A DNA stretch of 64,000 nt from Lachnospiraceae bacterium C1.1 (GTDB lineage: Bacteria; Bacillota; Clostridia; Lachnospirales; Lachnospiraceae): positions 3,610,001 to 3,674,000 of the forward strand of contig JAUISW010000001.1 in the NCBI GenBank assembly GCA_030434875.1, in the 5' to 3' direction. Under the pieces are notes generated by a model, which saw nothing but the letters and a program-made list of their open reading frames with translations, did not search any database and had not been told where the DNA came from. Shown piece by piece: positions 8,987 through 16,813 of this stretch (positions are counted from its first letter, which is position 1; each line of letters opens with the position of its first letter). The translations under genes and the position numbers were made by a program.

Positions 8987-9304
8987 GGATTCTGTATAGT
9001 ATAATTTAACGCAACTGTTCAGGTACCCTGAACAGTTACGCCGCTCCGAAGCCTATCGGCATGGAAAGTTCGGAGCGGCACTTTCTACTTTGTGTTATTG
9101 GGCAGTCGCTCAGTAGCAAGTGCTTTGCGCTGCTGAATAGTTACATAGAGAATTCCATAGTCACGGAGAATGGAACTGTTGATAAAGGAATACAGAAAAA
9201 AGTTTTTGCAGAGAGACATCTTATTTTGATAGGTTTGGTTATTTCATTGATAGCGGGATTTAATCGGTGAATGTATGGATGAATTATTCGATTTTCAAGA
9301 TATA
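8987..9304. other. Intergenic stretch with two strong hairpins
   Basis: I see no gene. Inverted repeat 1 at 9013-9037 has 11-base arms (AACTGTTCAGG and complement) around TAC. Inverted repeat 2 at 9040-9079 has 11-base arms (GCCGCTCCGAA and complement). Neither has a T tract long enough for a classic terminator, so they may be remnants of mobile element ends; the half-site CTGAACAGTAAC also appears near 5543. Confidence 0.5.
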
Positions 9305-9694
9305 TCAAGAAGTGAAGCAACCATCAATAGCATAGATATGGAAACCATGCCATAGCTTACGAATAGTGAGATTATTATAAAAAGTATCAACAGAGATATT
9401 GAACAGTTCCTTAAAAAGAATAGGATTGATCCATTGTCTGGCATATGAAATTGTCTGCTTACTGATTTTTTTCGGAAAGGTAGTAAATGAGCAGAATTCA
9501 CGTCTGATGTTTGTAAGGTTTGTAGCCATAGAAGCCTTGCTTGAGAAAAACAGATACATAATTACGTGAAGCATGGATAGTAAACGATTTCTGACAAAAT
9601 GATTACTTGCCTTGAACAGATCAAGGCGAGATGGGGTTGACAGGTAGTCTTTGATTGTCTGGATGATCAGACTACAGATTTCATTCTTTGTCAT
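9305..9694 (-). pseudogene. IS4-family transposase, N-terminal fragment
   Basis: About 129 residues from ATG 9694, which has a GGAGGTG ribosome site. The sequence has the IS4-type N-terminal helical domain, with RLDLFKASNHFVRNRLL and SFTTFPKKISKQTISYARQW, and then LWHGFHIYAIDGCFTS, where IYAIDG carries the first Asp of the DDE triad. The ORF stops two residues later, so the rest of the catalytic domain is missing. It is a different IS4 member from the fragment at 5203. No intact copy is in the window that could supply transposase. Confidence 0.75.
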
Positions 9695-9823
9695 AATGAA
9701 CACCTCCAAAATTTGAATTGATGTTCCGGATGCGACCGGAAACAGATCCCTTTTTTAAAGGCCGCGAAGCGGCAAATTTTGGATTTTGTCAACCCCTTTT
9801 ATAAAATAATTACGAAAATTTTA

Positions 9824-9861
9824 ATTAAAAAACGCCCGAAAAATAAAGGATTTCGGGCGTT
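9824..9861 (-). terminator. Rho-independent terminator-like hairpin
   Basis: Stem AACGCCCGAA (9831-9840) with TTCGGGCGTT (9852-9861), followed on the minus strand by a T run. It reads leftward and would shield the IS4 fragment from outside transcription. Confidence 0.55.
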
Positions 9862-9975
9862 AATAGATTATTAACAATTTGTTGAGGCATATAGATTAAG
9901 GAGTTAGGCACGTTTTCTTAAATGTTAAGATGTGTTAAATCCAGTGTTTATGCGGATTTACAGCTAAATTTGACC

Positions 9976-10035
9976 ACATTGGTGCCTGTCACTGTGAAAA
10001 AAAGTGTGAAAAATGTGCGAAACACTTGACAGGCA
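9976..10035. repeat. RAYT/REP-like hairpin with the CATTGGTGCC motif
   Basis: ACATTGGTGCCTGTCA is followed, after an A-rich loop, by TGACAGGCA, giving a stem with 9-base arms at 9983-9991 and 10027-10035. The same 16 bases occur at 11769-11785 next to the start of a REP-associated tyrosine transposase gene. I infer a REP-like element of that transposase family. The surrounding 9695-10186 holds no gene. Confidence 0.55.
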
Positions 10036-10186
10036 TTTTATTCTGAGATACAGTTCATATAAATGAAATGAAGGCCGTAATATTGAATTATTTTGAAAAG
10101 CAAAAATTGAATAAGAAGCCTTTGTGTGATAGAATTAGAACAGATAGACGCATATGATGTTTGTATTATATGATGGATGGTTACGA

Positions 10187-10363
10187 ATGAATAGAACAGA
10201 AATGATTAATGACTTCAAGAATTTTCTGAGAGATAATCAAGAAAGTTTTAACAATCATATTACTAAAATTGAGGATATGTCTCCTGATGATGAATGGGCA
10301 TTAGATGATGAATGGGATAAAATATACTTGCAGGAGGTTGCCAGTAAGAATGGAAGATTATAA
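10187..10363 (+). CDS. Small acidic protein, probable antitoxin
   Basis: About 58 residues, starting at ATG 10187 (an in-frame ATG at 10154 is an alternative). It is strongly acidic in the second half (DMSPDDEWALDDEWDKIYLQ) and its last 14 bases overlap the start of the PemK/MazF-type gene at 10350. This small-acidic-gene-first, overlapping arrangement is the standard antitoxin-toxin layout. I do not recognise a DNA-binding domain. The antitoxin role is inferred from position alone. Confidence 0.55.
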   Translation: MNRTEMINDFKNFLRDNQESFNNHITKIEDMSPDDEWALDDEWDKIYLQEVASKNGRL

Positions 10364-11090
10364 TATTGGAGACGTATGGTGGGTAAGATTTCCTTTCAGT
10401 GATTCAAATGATGATAAGCGTAGACCTGCAATTGTTATTGATGACGAAAAGATAGCTATCCTTGCTATGTATGTTACGAGTAAGAATAAAGACAATCCAT
10501 TTAGTATTAAAATTGAAGATTGGAAAAATGCAGGCTTAACAAGGGAATCATGGGCTCGTATAGATAAGATCGTTAGTATAATTGAATGGAATATGCTCAA
10601 TAAAATTGGGTAACTGTCAGATAGGGAACTTTCAAAGATTCTCCAGCTTGTTAAGGAGATTTTATCGAATAAACTTCATGAGTTTACTTTAATCGCAGTA
10701 AAGAACCATAAAGGTGATTTTTTACTAAAATATGATGACAGATGGGATTGCTGGCTGTTTCCGTATGTTAGAAGTTCAGAGGGAAACAAAATAAATGCTG
10801 ACACTTTTATTTCAAATCTGCTTAATATTGAAATAGAGACGGAATATGTTACATGTGCAAAACATTGCAAGTATTCAGTAAGTGATGAGGTATATAAGAT
10901 TTATAATCACAAATTATATAGCGTAGAGCTTAGGGATATTCCACAAGGTATAAGTTCTGCGGAGTTTAGTTTAGACAATAATAAATATAGGTGGATGTCT
11001 ATAACTGATATGGAGAATGACGAGGACATATTACAGAAAAATTCCGAGGTGGTAGCATTTGTAGCGTCTAAACTGCATGTGGGAATATAA
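10350..11090 (+). pseudogene. PemK/MazF-type toxin domain joined in frame to a NUDIX-like domain, interrupted by TAA
   Basis: ATG 10350 has an AGGAGG site. The first 87 codons are PemK/MazF-like: YNIGDVWWVRFPFSDSNDDK then RRPAIVIDDEKIAILAMYVT, and SWARIDKIVSIIEWNMLNKIG. A TAA at 10611-10613 sits exactly where homologues have a Lys in the IGKLSDRE block. The same frame then continues without a break for 159 codons to 11090: LSDRELSKILQLVKEIL, the normal MazF ending, and a region FTLIAVKNHKGDFLLKYDDR then WDCWLFPYVRSSEGNK that looks like a degenerate NUDIX fold. So a single ochre mutation seems to have split a toxin-NUDIX fusion. MazF-like toxins cut mRNA; the NUDIX part is a tentative call. 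Confidence 0.6.
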
Positions 11091-11303
11091 GATAGGTGTT
11101 GCCGTAAAGAGAAAGTAATAGAATTTGTTTGTCCGGAATAAGTTAAATGTGCCTGTTGATGTAAGTGCTTTATAAAAACTGATTCAACAGGCGTTGTTTA
11201 GAATGGGCTATACATATAATTGAAGTATTCATCATAATTTTGAAGAAATGCTGTAGTGCTGAAATTATTTTGTAATGTAAAGCTAAATGGTGGGGACGAT
11301 TAA

Positions 11304-11699
11304 ATGACAATAAGTGAGCGAATATTTGAAAGACTGACACAATTATCCATGACACAAAAGGAGTTTTCGGAAAAGACAGGGATTCTGCCAAGTACAATCA
11401 GTGAATGGAAAAAGAACAAAACCAATCCATCGTCTGAAAAGATAATGCCAATTTGTGAGGCAATTGGAGTTACACCGGAGTGGTTGCTGTCTGGAATAGA
11501 TCCTGCGGGGAGCAGGGAGGAGAGCCGTGATTATTACACGGTGAAGAAGAATACAGATATGGGAAGACTGATTTCCTACTATAACATGCTCGAACCGGCT
11601 TTTCGTGAGCGAATGATTGGGTATGCAGAAGCTTATGCTTCATTGAAAGAAAAGGATGAAGGTACTCATTCTAAGAAAAAAGGAACTGGAGATAATTAA
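11304..11699 (+). CDS. XRE-family helix-turn-helix regulator
   Basis: A 131-residue protein. Residues 5-62 form a Cro/C1-type helix-turn-helix: LTQLSMTQKEFSEKTGILPS then TISEWKKNKTNPSSEKIMPI, followed by EAIGVTPEWLLSG, which is typical of XRE regulators in Clostridia. The C-terminal part is helical and charged (MGRLISYYNMLEPAFRERMI). It lies immediately upstream of a RAYT gene remnant and may have been part of the lost neighbourhood. The 213-base region before it contains only an inverted repeat GCCTGTTGA / TCAACAGGC (11151-11192). Targets unknown. Confidence 0.85.
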   Translation: MTISERIFERLTQLSMTQKEFSEKTGILPSTISEWKKNKTNPSSEKIMPICEAIGVTPEWLLSGIDPAGSREESRDYYTVKKNTDMGRLISYYNMLEPAFRERMIGYAEAYASLKEKDEGTHSKKKGTGDN

Positions 11700-11701
11700 A
11701 C

Positions 11702-11770
11702 TTGTCAAGACCAAAAAGAGAGTGGTATCCGGGAGCTACATACCATGTAATGAGTCGGGGAAACCGGTAA
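11702..11770 (+). pseudogene. RAYT (REP-associated tyrosine transposase, Y1_Tnp) N-terminal fragment
   Basis: TTG 11702 opens a 22-codon frame SRPKREWYPGATYHVMSRGN then R and TAA. This is the well-known start of the RAYT/TnpA-like Y1 transposases, including the first His of the region before the HUH motif. Reading stops at the CATTGGTGCCTGTCA motif, and a group II intron 5' end follows. The catalytic domain is gone. RAYT enzymes mobilise REP palindromes, which fits the hairpin families in this window. Confidence 0.75.
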
Positions 11771-11785
11771 CATTGGTGCCTGTCA

Positions 11786-12010
11786 GTGCGCCCAGCTAAG
11801 GGTGCTTCATATAGCGGGTTGCAAACATCCGCCCGATAAGCCGTAAGCCGCGGCATCGGAAGCGAGTTTTGCGTGAGATGCGGCAACGTACTCTTGCGAA
11901 GCGTAGACAGCGTGGTTGCAGGGATAGTCATTGAACACCGAAAGACTATAGACCCAGAGGACGACGCAGTTGACAGTGCGGAAGTCAACACAGATAGAAT
12001 CGAAATGGCG
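11786..12010 (+). mobile_element. Group II intron 5' fragment (domain I)
   Basis: GTGCGCCCAGCTAAGGGTG at 11786 is a canonical 5' splice end of a bacterial group II intron (GUGCGCCC...), and the next 200 bases have the GC-rich, paired, AAGCCGTAAGCCGC-type domain I character. The sequence stops being intron-like near 12010, where Wzx coding sequence begins. The intron starts immediately after CATTGGTGCCTGTCA, so that motif supplied its 5' exon. The intron-encoded reverse transcriptase tail is found separately at 16341. The right border is approximate. Confidence 0.7.
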
Positions 12011-13320
12011 AGACGCTATATTTTATGATGGTTGCGTCGCTTGGGATACCGACTTACGGAATTCGGGCGTGTGCGAAGGTTAGAGACGACAGGAGGGCAC
12101 TTTCTAAAACTGTTCAGGAATTATTACTGATCAATCTGATATCTACGTTCATCGTTACAATTGCATATATTATCTGTGTATTGAGCGTGCCGAGATTTTC
12201 GCAGGACAAGATTTTATATGCGATAAATGGCGTAAATATCGTTTTGAATATGTTTGGTGCGAACTGGCTTTTTCAAGCCTTGGAACAATATGATTACATA
12301 ACTTTAAGGTCGGTAGTATTTAAGTTTATATCAGTGATTTTGATGTTTCTGCTTGTTCACCGACAGGCGGATTACAGAATATATGCGGCAATCACTGTTT
12401 TTGCAGCAGTGGGATCTAATATTTTTAATTTTATCAGGCTGCAAAGACTAGTCGATTTAAGGACAATCGGAAGATATGATCTAAGTCAGCACATCAAGCC
12501 TATTATGATTTTATTTGCGCAGAATCTTACGGTCTCGGTTTACACTAATCTGGACTCGGTTATGCTGGGATTTATGAAAAATGATGAGGCTGTTGGATTA
12601 TATACCGCAGCTGTTAGAGTGAAGGGAATCTTGATCAGTATCGTTTCATCACTGGGAAGCGTGCTGCTGCCGAGAATGTCATACTATGTAAAACATAAGG
12701 CCTCGGAAAAGTTCAACAGATTGATGATTCTTGCATTAAATGCAGAGCTCTTTATGGCACTTCCGCTTGTGACGTATTTTGTTTTTGAATCCAGGGATTC
12801 GATACTTTTTTTGGCAGGTAATGGATATACAGATGCCATAACTGCAATGCAGATCATACTTTTTTCTATTATTCCTATTGGTTTGACTGGGGTAATAGGG
12901 ATACAGGTTTTGACTCCGCTCAATCGTGAGCGCCAGGTTCTTTATTCTGTTATGGTTGGAGCCATTTCTGATTTTATCCTGAATATTATAATGATTCCTA
13001 AAGGCAGTGCAGCCGGGGCTTCTATGGCGACTACTATTGCGGAGTTCCTGGTATTATTTGTGCAATTGATATTAGCGAGGGATCTTCTTGCAGGGGTTTT
13101 AAAAAAGCTTGATTTGCTTCGATATTTATTGACCTCGCTTTTGTCACTTTTACCGATGATATTTCTTGCAAGGCTGTCTGTTACAAATTCATTTATAAGA
13201 CTGGCAATGACTTCAATTGCTTATTTTGGAATTTACATATTGGCTTTGTGTATCCTTAAAGATGATCTTTTATACAGGCTTCTTGATAACAAGATTACGG
13301 GGAAATTATTGAAACGCTGA
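12010..13320 (+). pseudogene. Wzx-type flippase, N-terminally truncated
   Basis: The reading frame enters as LYFMMVASLGIPTYGIRACA then KVRDD and continues for 431 codons from ATG 12025 with some ten membrane segments. In full-length Wzx proteins this block sits at about residue 55-75, so roughly the first 55-60 residues and the native start are missing; the group II intron fragment is joined at that point. Protein similarity to the intact Wzx at 2481 is only of family level (compare ASLGIPTYGIR with AALGTASYGLR), so this is not a simple duplicate. An N-terminally shortened protein might be made from ATG 12025, but there is no clear ribosome site. Probably dead or defective. Confidence 0.75.
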
Positions 13321-13357
13321 TGTTTTTTAGTGAATATTCTTTTACCGGAGTAATATC

Positions 13358-14149
13358 ATGATCTATATAATGACACACAAAAAATTCGATGATTCTTTTA
13401 TCGACAAAGAGCACTATCGTATCCTGCATGTCGGACCTAATGATAACTGCAAGGACGATTATCTGAGGGATGACTGTGGTGACAATATTTCGTTCAAAAA
13501 TAAAAACTTCTGTGAGCTTACCGGGCTTTACTGGATCTGGAAGAATGCGCCTGAAAAAGCTTCGGAGATAACGGGTCTTGTTCACTACAGGCGTTTTTTC
13601 ACTGACAGTATAGGGGATCTCTTATACACCTATTTTAATATTAAGCCGAGGATACTTCCCTATGAGAAGCTGGAGGCAAGGCTTAGGGATACGGATATAA
13701 TTCTCCCAATGAGGGAGCACATTGTGAGGACTTTGAGGCAGTATTATGCGGATATTCACGTTGAAGAAGATCTCGATATAACGCGAAAGGCTCTTGAGAA
13801 GCTTTATCCGGATTATCTGACGGCTTTTGACGAGGTTATGGAGAGTCATAAATATTATTATGCAAATATGATGATCTGCAAAAGAGAGCTTCTGAACAAA
13901 TACTGTGAATGGCTTTTTGCAATTATGGATGAGCTGGAGAAGGATATTGATATTGCAAAATATGCCGGGGATAAATATCAGGAGAGGGTCTTTGGTTTTA
14001 TTTCCGAGCGTTTGCTGCAGGTCTGGGTTCTGCATAAAAAGCTCAAGGTTGCAGAGATTCCTGCCTTCAACACTGAGGAAAGGCGGATGGGGGCTATAAA
14101 GAAGACGATCAACAGGACTAAGAAGCTATTTGGTATAAAAACAATATAA
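13358..14149 (+). CDS. DUF4422 capsular polysaccharide glycosyltransferase-like protein
   Basis: A 263-residue DUF4422 protein (PF14393). Diagnostic blocks are NISFKNKNFCELTGLYWIWK at about residues 45-64, EITGLVHYRRFF near 75, and HKYYYANMMICKRE near 165. DUF4422 proteins are encoded within capsule and exopolysaccharide clusters and are taken to be glycosyltransferases of GT-A type. A ribosome site CCGGAGTAAT precedes ATG 13358. It follows the truncated flippase by 37 bases, so this is the other flank of a polysaccharide locus whose first part is at 1-4.9 kb. The sugar specificity is unknown. Confidence 0.85.
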   Translation: MIYIMTHKKFDDSFIDKEHYRILHVGPNDNCKDDYLRDDCGDNISFKNKNFCELTGLYWIWKNAPEKASEITGLVHYRRFFTDSIGDLLYTYFNIKPRILPYEKLEARLRDTDIILPMREHIVRTLRQYYADIHVEEDLDITRKALEKLYPDYLTAFDEVMESHKYYYANMMICKRELLNKYCEWLFAIMDELEKDIDIAKYAGDKYQERVFGFISERLLQVWVLHKKLKVAEIPAFNTEERRMGAIKKTINRTKKLFGIKTI

Positions 14150-14153
14150 GCTA

Positions 14154-14244
14154 GAGTTTGACATTTCAAGAGCAAAGAAAGTCTCGGAATCCCATATTTT
14201 ACAAGGGGTTTCGAGACTTTCTTTGCTCTTGAACTGTCAAACTC
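14154..14244. repeat. Long imperfect hairpin (about 39-base arms)
   Basis: Left arm starts GAGTTTGACATTTCAAGAGC at 14154 and continues with AAAGAAAGTCTCGG; the right arm ending at 14244 is its complement with about three differences, around a 12-base loop. It lies directly after the DUF4422 stop and ends 4 bases before a duplicated 354-base segment. It could act as a terminator or be a MITE-like element; there is no T tract. Confidence 0.75.
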
Positions 14245-14247
14245 AGG

Positions 14248-14583
14248 ATTATAGTATCTTTTGACTTTATACATGAACATCTCTATGAATTCTGCATGGA
14301 TAACAGGATGTATAGTGAAGATAGTTATCAGTATGATCCGGAAGATGATGCTCCATCAACTGATATAGCTATAGATAAGATAGGACTTGTTAAAGGACAG
14401 AACTTTTCATTGCATTATGATTATGGTGATGACTGGATGTTCACCATACATGTACAAAAAGTTGAGGATGAACTTAGCAAATCGGCACCAGAGTTGATTA
14501 AGTCTGTCGGTGTGTTAGAACAGTATCCGGTTTATGATGAATGGGATGAGGATGACGAAGATTTTTTAGGTGACGAGTGTTAA
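14248..14583 (+). pseudogene. pRiA4b ORF-3-like protein, 5'-truncated copy
   Basis: The frame reads IVSFDFIHEHLYEFCMDNRM and on to EQYPVYDEWDEDDEDFLGDE with TAA at 14583. This is the pRiA4b ORF-3 family (PF07929), with DYGDDWMFTIHVQKVE. The first 40 or so codons are missing; they exist in the copy at 20985. From 14248 to 14601 the DNA is almost identical to 21090-21444. This copy has the correct C-terminal frame but no start; the other has a start but a frameshift. ATG 14296 gives a 95-residue ORF with no ribosome site. The family function is unknown; members are often found beside transposons. Confidence 0.7.
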
Positions 14584-14601
14584 TTTCTTAGGAAGTTAAG
14601 A
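14248..14601 (+). repeat. 354-base direct repeat, copy A
   Basis: Matches 21090-21444 with a few single-base changes and one indel (CAGTATCCGGTTTATG here against CAAGTATCCGGATTATG). The repeat extends 18 bases past the stop codon. Confidence 0.85.
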
Positions 14602-14707
14602 ATTAATAATACGAAGATGATAGAGGTTTTGGTGAAAACATGTTATTGCTGACATATTTTAGAATGATTATGTCACAGAAAACAATAATAATGAAAAATG
14701 CCTAAAA

Positions 14708-14727
14708 TTATGTTATACTTAACATAA
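14708..14727 (+). promoter_or_regulatory. Palindromic operator overlapping a -10 box
   Basis: TTATGTTA-TACT-TAACATAA is a perfect inverted repeat with 8-base arms. It covers a possible -10 hexamer TATACT (14714-14719) just before the AGGAGG site of the XRE gene at 14743. This is the usual arrangement for autorepression by a small HTH protein. No good -35 box is seen. Confidence 0.6.
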
Positions 14728-14742
14728 AAGGAGGCCTTTTAT

Positions 14743-15063
14743 ATGAATAATGTAGAATTAAAGACCATATTAGAGCAGATAAACAATCTAAAGAGCCCAA
14801 GTGTAGAACAAAAAACTGATGATGATTCAAATAAAGCAGTAAAAAACGTATTAGCGGGAGTGTCAGAAGAAATACAAAGAGTAATGGATGTTAATGATTT
14901 CACTCAAGAAGATCTATGCAGAATAACTGATATGTCTCAATCTAACATCAGCAAAATATTAAATGGTAAGGTGGTTCCCAAAATTGAGACTTTACAAAAA
15001 ATAGCAGAGGCAACGCATACAAAACTTGTTATCAGCTTTGAGCATCTTGATGGAGATTACTGA
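14743..15063 (+). CDS. XRE-family HTH regulator of ATPase module 2
   Basis: 106 residues. The first 30 are charged, then a helix-turn-helix at about residues 45-90: VMDVNDFTQEDLCRITDMSQ and SNISKILNGKVVPKIETLQK, ending TKLVISFEH. The HTH ends close to the C-terminus, as in HigA-like antitoxin and phage repressor types. The stop is two bases before the ATPase start at 15066, so the two are co-transcribed and probably translationally coupled. A palindrome over the promoter suggests self-regulation of the whole module. Of the four ATPase modules only this one has a dedicated regulator. Confidence 0.85.
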   Translation: MNNVELKTILEQINNLKSPSVEQKTDDDSNKAVKNVLAGVSEEIQRVMDVNDFTQEDLCRITDMSQSNISKILNGKVVPKIETLQKIAEATHTKLVISFEHLDGDY

Positions 15064-15065
15064 TT

Positions 15066-16190
15066 ATGGCATATATAAAATCAATCGAAATAAACCAATT
15101 TAGAAGCATTAAGAAACTTTCTGTTTCGGGTTTTTCAAACATTAATCTAATTGCCGGAGATAATAATAGTGGTAAAACCACATTATTGGAAGCTATCCAA
15201 TTGCTGTTTGCAAAGTCACAGCTTGGATCGATCAAACCTGTGATAGATCAGAGAACAGTACTTAGTCCGGATAAGAGCAGTTTTTATGTTTCATTTATTA
15301 AAATGTTCAATGCGGCGGAAAGCAGGGATCAATTAGAATTTGATATCGCTGCGGAAAGTAAAAGAGGTATTTTACACCTTCAAATAAGCGGAAATGAAAA
15401 AGTGATTTCTGGGGAGGAGGCGCTTCAGATATCCTCTTTGTCATCACGCCAAAAAACTCAGTACAAAAGAGAGGCGGCATTTTTGCCAGAAAACGCAAAG
15501 ATCTTTACAGGTAGTATTGCTAAACAGGTTGGTAAAAAGATAACGGAGGATGGCATAAGATGTACATCTCTTGATTCTTTAGCATCTTCACCTGACATTA
15601 GGAAAGAAGTTCATTATATCCCTTCTTTTGGTCATATGCGTTATGATCTACTTCAGAACATCGTGGATGATCTAGATTACAAAAAGCTAGTAATAGATAT
15701 TTTGAGGCAATTTGACAAGGATATAGCTGATATATGCTATACAAAGGCAGATGATGGATCTTTTTTGGAAACAATAATTACGAAGAATGGGATAACAATG
15801 CCTTTCTCTGTATATGGTGATGGTATTAAGAAGATACTATATATTCTCAATAGACTGTATGCCGCTTCTAATTCAATATTACTGATTGATGAGATTGAGA
15901 CTGGGCTGCATAAAAAATACTTTGATATTCTATTCCCGGTAGTGTTTGAATTGGCCAAAAAGTTTAATGTTCAGCTGTTTATTGCAACTCACAGCATAGA
16001 AGCGATAGATGCAATTCTTAGATATGGTAATTATGAGAATTCTAATGAGAAAGAAGATCCAATCAAGGTGATTACTTTGAAAAAGGTTGATTTTAGCGAT
16101 GGATTTGAAAGTAACATAGTTGCCAGAAATGTTACGGGGAAATATGTGTATGATAACAGGATGGCATTTGATTTTGAAGTGCGCTTATGA
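15066..16190 (+). CDS. OLD-like AAA ATPase (module 2)
   Basis: 374 residues. It opens YIKSIEINQFRSIKKLSVSG followed by Walker A GDNNSGKTTLLEAIQLLF at about residues 31-48. Walker B is ILLIDEIETGLHKKYF near 275 and the sensor block IATHSIEAIDAI near 306. This is the compact AAA_15/OLD-type ATPase. Its stop overlaps the ATG of a TOPRIM gene by four bases (ATGA, 16187), so a separate TOPRIM effector was encoded right behind it; that gene is cut off after about 45 codons. The ATPase itself appears intact. Without its partner it is unlikely to work as a defence system on its own. Confidence 0.85.
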   Translation: MAYIKSIEINQFRSIKKLSVSGFSNINLIAGDNNSGKTTLLEAIQLLFAKSQLGSIKPVIDQRTVLSPDKSSFYVSFIKMFNAAESRDQLEFDIAAESKRGILHLQISGNEKVISGEEALQISSLSSRQKTQYKREAAFLPENAKIFTGSIAKQVGKKITEDGIRCTSLDSLASSPDIRKEVHYIPSFGHMRYDLLQNIVDDLDYKKLVIDILRQFDKDIADICYTKADDGSFLETIITKNGITMPFSVYGDGIKKILYILNRLYAASNSILLIDEIETGLHKKYFDILFPVVFELAKKFNVQLFIATHSIEAIDAILRYGNYENSNEKEDPIKVITLKKVDFSDGFESNIVARNVTGKYVYDNRMAFDFEVRL

Positions 16191-16339
16191 TTGAAATAGT
16201 TCTTGTCGAAGGCGTATCTGATGTTCGGTTGATCAGCTATTATCTGCAAAATATATATGGATGGAAGCATAAGAAGTGCTGGGAAACGTCTTTTGAAATG
16301 GACGATGTTTACGTAATGATACACGGTGCCAATGCTTAA
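16187..16339 (+). pseudogene. TOPRIM partner of module 2, truncated
   Basis: ATG 16187 overlaps the ATPase stop. The frame reads MIEIVLVEGVSDVRLISYYL and on to MDDVYVMIHGANA with TAA at 16339. VEGVSD is the catalytic Glu motif of TOPRIM nucleases of the OLD family. The DxD motif and everything after it are missing. Truncation falls at ACACGGTGCCAATG (16321), a variant of the junction motif, after which group II intron sequence begins. Confidence 0.75.
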
Positions 16340-16340
16340 T

Positions 16341-16656
16341 CTTCCCGTAAGTCTGTGCAGTCCATCAAGTCGAGTCTTGAGAAAATCAAGATATATGCGA
16401 GAGGATGGCTTAACTACTACGGTAAAGCAAGCATGAAGAACAACATAGATGATATCAGTGGATGGCTCTATCACAGAATACGTATGTGTATATGGAAACA
16501 GTGGTAGAAGCCAAAGACTAAAGTACGCAATCTCTTGAGGATGGGGGTACCCGAGGACTTGGCTCATATGGCTGGCAACAGTCGGCGTGGACATTGGTTT
16601 ACCACACATACAGTCGCAGTCAACATGGCGATGACAAAAGAAAGACTGATAAACGG
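16341..16656 (+). pseudogene. Group II intron reverse transcriptase/maturase, C-terminal fragment
   Basis: The frame reads YARGWLNYYGKASMKNNIDD, ISGWLYHRIRMCIWKQW, then a TAG, then KPKTKVRNLLRMGVPEDLAH and SRRGHWFTTHTVAVNMAMTK. This is the maturase (X) domain that ends group II intron-encoded proteins in Firmicutes. A Lys codon has become TAG (at about 16505). The catalytic reverse transcriptase domain and intron domains V and VI are absent. It stops at ACGGTACCATGG (16652), where a minus-strand gene fragment begins. Confidence 0.8.
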
Positions 16657-16657
16657 T

Positions 16658-16813
16658 ACCATGGATTACGAGCTCGCTATTGTTGTTTTGGGCTATTTTT
16701 CGACCATAGGCAATCGCATCGGTTTGGCGATCAAAATTTTTTGTTGCACGCATTTTGTTTTCGCCTTTTACCTGCCAGATATCCCCTTTAGGGACTACAT
16801 GCTGGTTATTCAT
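16658..16813 (-). pseudogene. DUF2188 protein fragment
   Basis: From ATG 16813, with a GAAAGGAG ribosome site, the minus strand reads MNNQHVVPKGDIWQVKGENK then RATKNFDRQTDAIAYGRKIA and NNNSELVIHG. This is nearly all of a DUF2188 domain (PF09954), small proteins of unknown function; the usual ending after ELVIHG (with Arg, Asp, Gly, Arg and a charged tail) has been replaced by antisense group II intron sequence at the GGTACC junction. The ORF continues in that antisense DNA to 16031, which is meaningless. Confidence 0.7.

Noticed and set aside
9061..9270. 69-residue ORF after the Rpn gene
   Set aside because: Starts inside the loop of a hairpin, has no ribosome site and no recognisable domain.
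16341..16656. Reverse transcriptase signature, possible retron next to the ATPase
   Set aside because: The sequence is the maturase C-terminus of a group II intron-encoded protein, not a retron reverse transcriptase, and has a TAG and truncations at both ends.
16031..16657. Long minus-strand ORF continuing from the DUF2188 start
   Set aside because: Beyond residue 52 it is antisense to the intron fragment and the ATPase/TOPRIM genes and has no family character.
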